DNA from: Stratiformator vulcanicus
Lineage (GTDB): Bacteria; Planctomycetota; Planctomycetia; Planctomycetales; Planctomycetaceae
Length of the DNA stretch: 64,000 bases
Assembly (NCBI RefSeq): GCF_007744515.1
Contig: NZ_CP036268.1
Span: 3,394,712-3,458,711 of the forward strand
Reading direction: 5' to 3'
Below, one piece after another: positions 62,710 through 64,000 of this stretch. How positions within the stretch are numbered: position 1 is the first letter of the stretch; each line of letters starts with the position of its first letter. Made by a program: the position numbers and the translations under genes. Under the pieces are notes generated by a model. The model was not told the origin of the DNA. It saw nothing but the letters and a program-made list of their open reading frames with translations, and searched no databases.

Positions 62710-62997
62710 ATGCTCGATGAAGTTTTAATCCGTCTCGATCGCATTGAGACGGCACTGGCCGCGATCGCCGAACAGAAGGCGACCAAGGAGTTCTATACGA
62801 CCGCCGAGGTGGCCGAGATCGTCGGCCGCGCCGAATTTACCGTCCGCGAGTGGTGCCGGCTGGGGCGGATCGACGCCGTCAAGCAGACCTCCGGCATCGG
62901 CCGGCAGCGTGAGTGGCGGATCAGCCACGAGGAACTGGATCGCATCCGCAACCACGGGCCGCGGCCGCTCGTCGCCCGTCACACCAAGTGTGGATGA
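62710..62997 (+). CDS. Excisionase-like HTH protein
   Basis: The 95-residue protein has a short coiled N terminus (LIRLDRIETALAAIAEQKAT) and a MerR/HTH_17 domain (FYTTAEVAEIVGRAEFTVRE, WCRLGRIDAVKQTSGIGRQR, EWRISHEELDRI). Its place 123 bp before the integrase suggests a recombination directionality factor. Confidence 0.75.
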   Translation: MLDEVLIRLDRIETALAAIAEQKATKEFYTTAEVAEIVGRAEFTVREWCRLGRIDAVKQTSGIGRQREWRISHEELDRIRNHGPRPLVARHTKCG

Positions 62998-63119
62998 CCT
63001 GTTGCGACCGACACCGAGTTTGGAACCGTCAATGATCGATCCACGTCGCCGCCGTTAAGAGGCACGCACGATCGATTTGGAGGTTCGGACACCTTGGGGC
63101 AGACTGTCAGGCGACTCGC

Positions 63120-64000
63120 ATGGCATCGCTGGAGAACCGCACCGGCTACTACAACGTCGTCTTCCGCTTCGGCGGCCGCAAATTCACGCGGTCGCTCGGC
63201 ACCGACGACGAACGTGAGGCGGACCGGATGCGGGCTAATCTGGAGCAGACGATCCGTGACGTGAAGAGCGGTCGCCTGACAGTTCCCGAAGACGCCGAGA
63301 TCGCGACGTTTCTGCTATCTGATGGGAAGCTGACGCAGGCTCCGAAAGTCATCGACGAGGAAGAGCCGGATGTCCCTGCCGCACCAGCCTTGGTCGAGGT
63401 CTTCGGCCAGTTCTTCGACTCGTTGCCGGACGGGGCGCTGGAAGACTCCACGATCGCCACCATGAAAACCCACCGGCAGAATCTACTGCGGATTCTCGGC
63501 CCTGATGAGATCATCGCTGAGCACATCGACCTCAACACACTCGACCGCTACGTCCGCAGTCGGAGTCGGGAGAAAGGGCAGCGTGGCCGGAATATCGGGA
63601 CCGTCACGATTCAGAAGGAGATCGCGACCCTGCGTCGCGTATGGCGGTGGGCGCGGAAACGAGGAATCCTGCCAAATGATTTCCCGGACGTGGGCGACAT
63701 CCAGATGCCCAAGTCATCGGAGAAACCGGCGTTTCAGACGTATGACGAAATCACGCGGCAGATTAAGACCGGTGGGCTGTCCGAGGCCGAGCAGCGGGAA
63801 TTGTGGGATTCGCTCTATCTGCGAACGACAGAGATCGACAAATTGCTCGACCACGTTCGCGCGAATGCACGTCAGGCTTTCCTCTACCCGATGGTCGTGG
63901 CCGCGGCCCACACCGGGGCGAGGCGGAGCGAACTGATGCGGTCGCAGGTTTCGGACATCCGCGAGGATTCTCTGATCATCCGCGAGAAGAAACGCAGAAA
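63120..64000 (+). CDS. Tyrosine-recombinase integrase, 3' end beyond window
   Basis: About 293 residues are visible. There is an N-terminal arm-binding region (YYNVVFRFGGRKFTRSLGTD, DEREADRMRANLEQTIRDVK), a core-binding SAM-like domain (LVEVFGQFFDSLPDGALEDS, FDxxT-type spacing), and the start of the catalytic domain with the first Arg in VVAAAHTGARRSELMRSQVS. The later H-x-x-R and Tyr lie outside. It should insert the element into tRNA-Leu, matching the tRNA fragment at 14364. Confidence 0.9.
   Translation, partial: MASLENRTGYYNVVFRFGGRKFTRSLGTDDEREADRMRANLEQTIRDVKSGRLTVPEDAEIATFLLSDGKLTQAPKVIDEEEPDVPAAPALVEVFGQFFDSLPDGALEDSTIATMKTHRQNLLRILGPDEIIAEHIDLNTLDRYVRSRSREKGQRGRNIGTVTIQKEIATLRRVWRWARKRGILPNDFPDVGDIQMPKSSEKPAFQTYDEITRQIKTGGLSEAEQRELWDSLYLRTTEIDKLLDHVRANARQAFLYPMVVAAAHTGARRSELMRSQVSDIREDSLIIREKKRR

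Larger units (their letters stand above)
14364..64000. mobile_element. Putative tRNA-Leu-integrated genomic island (right end beyond window)
   Basis: The left border is the truncated tRNA-Leu at 14364-14420. Near the other border lie an excisionase-like HTH gene (62710) and a tyrosine integrase (63120) reading rightward. Between them lie IS remnants, cargo and a plasmid-like replication and transfer core. The orientation is self-consistent: the 3' tRNA fragment reads left, so an intact minus-strand tRNA-Leu is expected just right of the integrase. One element is the simplest reading, but two adjacent elements (for example with a junction near 41.9 kb) cannot be excluded. Confidence 0.6.

Noticed and set aside
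63149-63538. Minus-strand 129-codon frame under the integrase
   Set aside because: Ser/Arg-rich antisense shadow of a clear tyrosine-recombinase gene.

Overview
The window looks like a piece of a planctomycete chromosome. CsrA, FG-GAP/VCBS-repeat secreted proteins, a FGly-type sulfatase, an SMP-30/gluconolactonase, a giant MscS-type channel, Cys-rich secreted proteins and moderately high GC all fit. This assignment is inferred from gene content and codon usage, not from a database search.

Left part, 1-14.36 kb (chromosomal backbone): the 3' end of a sugar-phosphate isomerase, a REP-type transposase (RayT) between two symmetrical palindromic ends, a small accessory patch (membrane protein, DPPF-motif methyltransferase-like protein, orphan colicin-immunity-like protein), two convergent VCBS-repeat proteins, an SMP-30 lactonase, a MscS-type channel facing a short csrA gene, tRNA-His and a sulfatase.

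At 14,364 there is a 57-bp 3' fragment of a tRNA-Leu(CAG) gene. With the excisionase-like gene and tyrosine integrase at 62.7-64 kb, it suggests that everything from 14.36 kb past the right edge is one integrated element of at least 49.6 kb. Its left third is scarred cargo: an IS3 remnant, a frameshifted Rad50/RloC-like AAA ATPase, an hsdM stub cut by IS ends, and cusB/cusA metal-efflux genes fused through an IS3-family insertion.

The middle cargo, 23-39.7 kb, is the most coherent system. A tightly coupled minus-strand operon encodes DabA (DUF2309), two NDH-1/antiporter-like membrane subunits, a SulP transporter with STAS and SbtB/PII-like domains, two aberrant beta-carbonic-anhydrase-like proteins and an LRR protein. 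A canonical beta-carbonic anhydrase and a YggU-like gene diverge from it. A textbook sigma-54 promoter lies in front of dabA. A histidine kinase and NtrC-type sigma-54 activator, with their own sigma-54-like promoter, lie a few genes away together with an OprP/O-type porin. I read this as a laterally mobile, sigma-54-regulated inorganic-carbon uptake module.

The right part, 42-64 kb, is a plasmid/ICE-like core: a HTH coiled-coil protein, a RepA-like initiator followed by three iteron-like repeats, a DnaG-type primase, two Replic_Relax-like proteins each near a TraG/VirD4-like ATPase, a XRE regulator with a palindromic operator, a methyltransferase lacking its NPPY motif, a VapBC pair, many small unknown genes, an Xis-like HTH and the integrase. 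No canonical relaxase, VirB4 or mating channel is seen.
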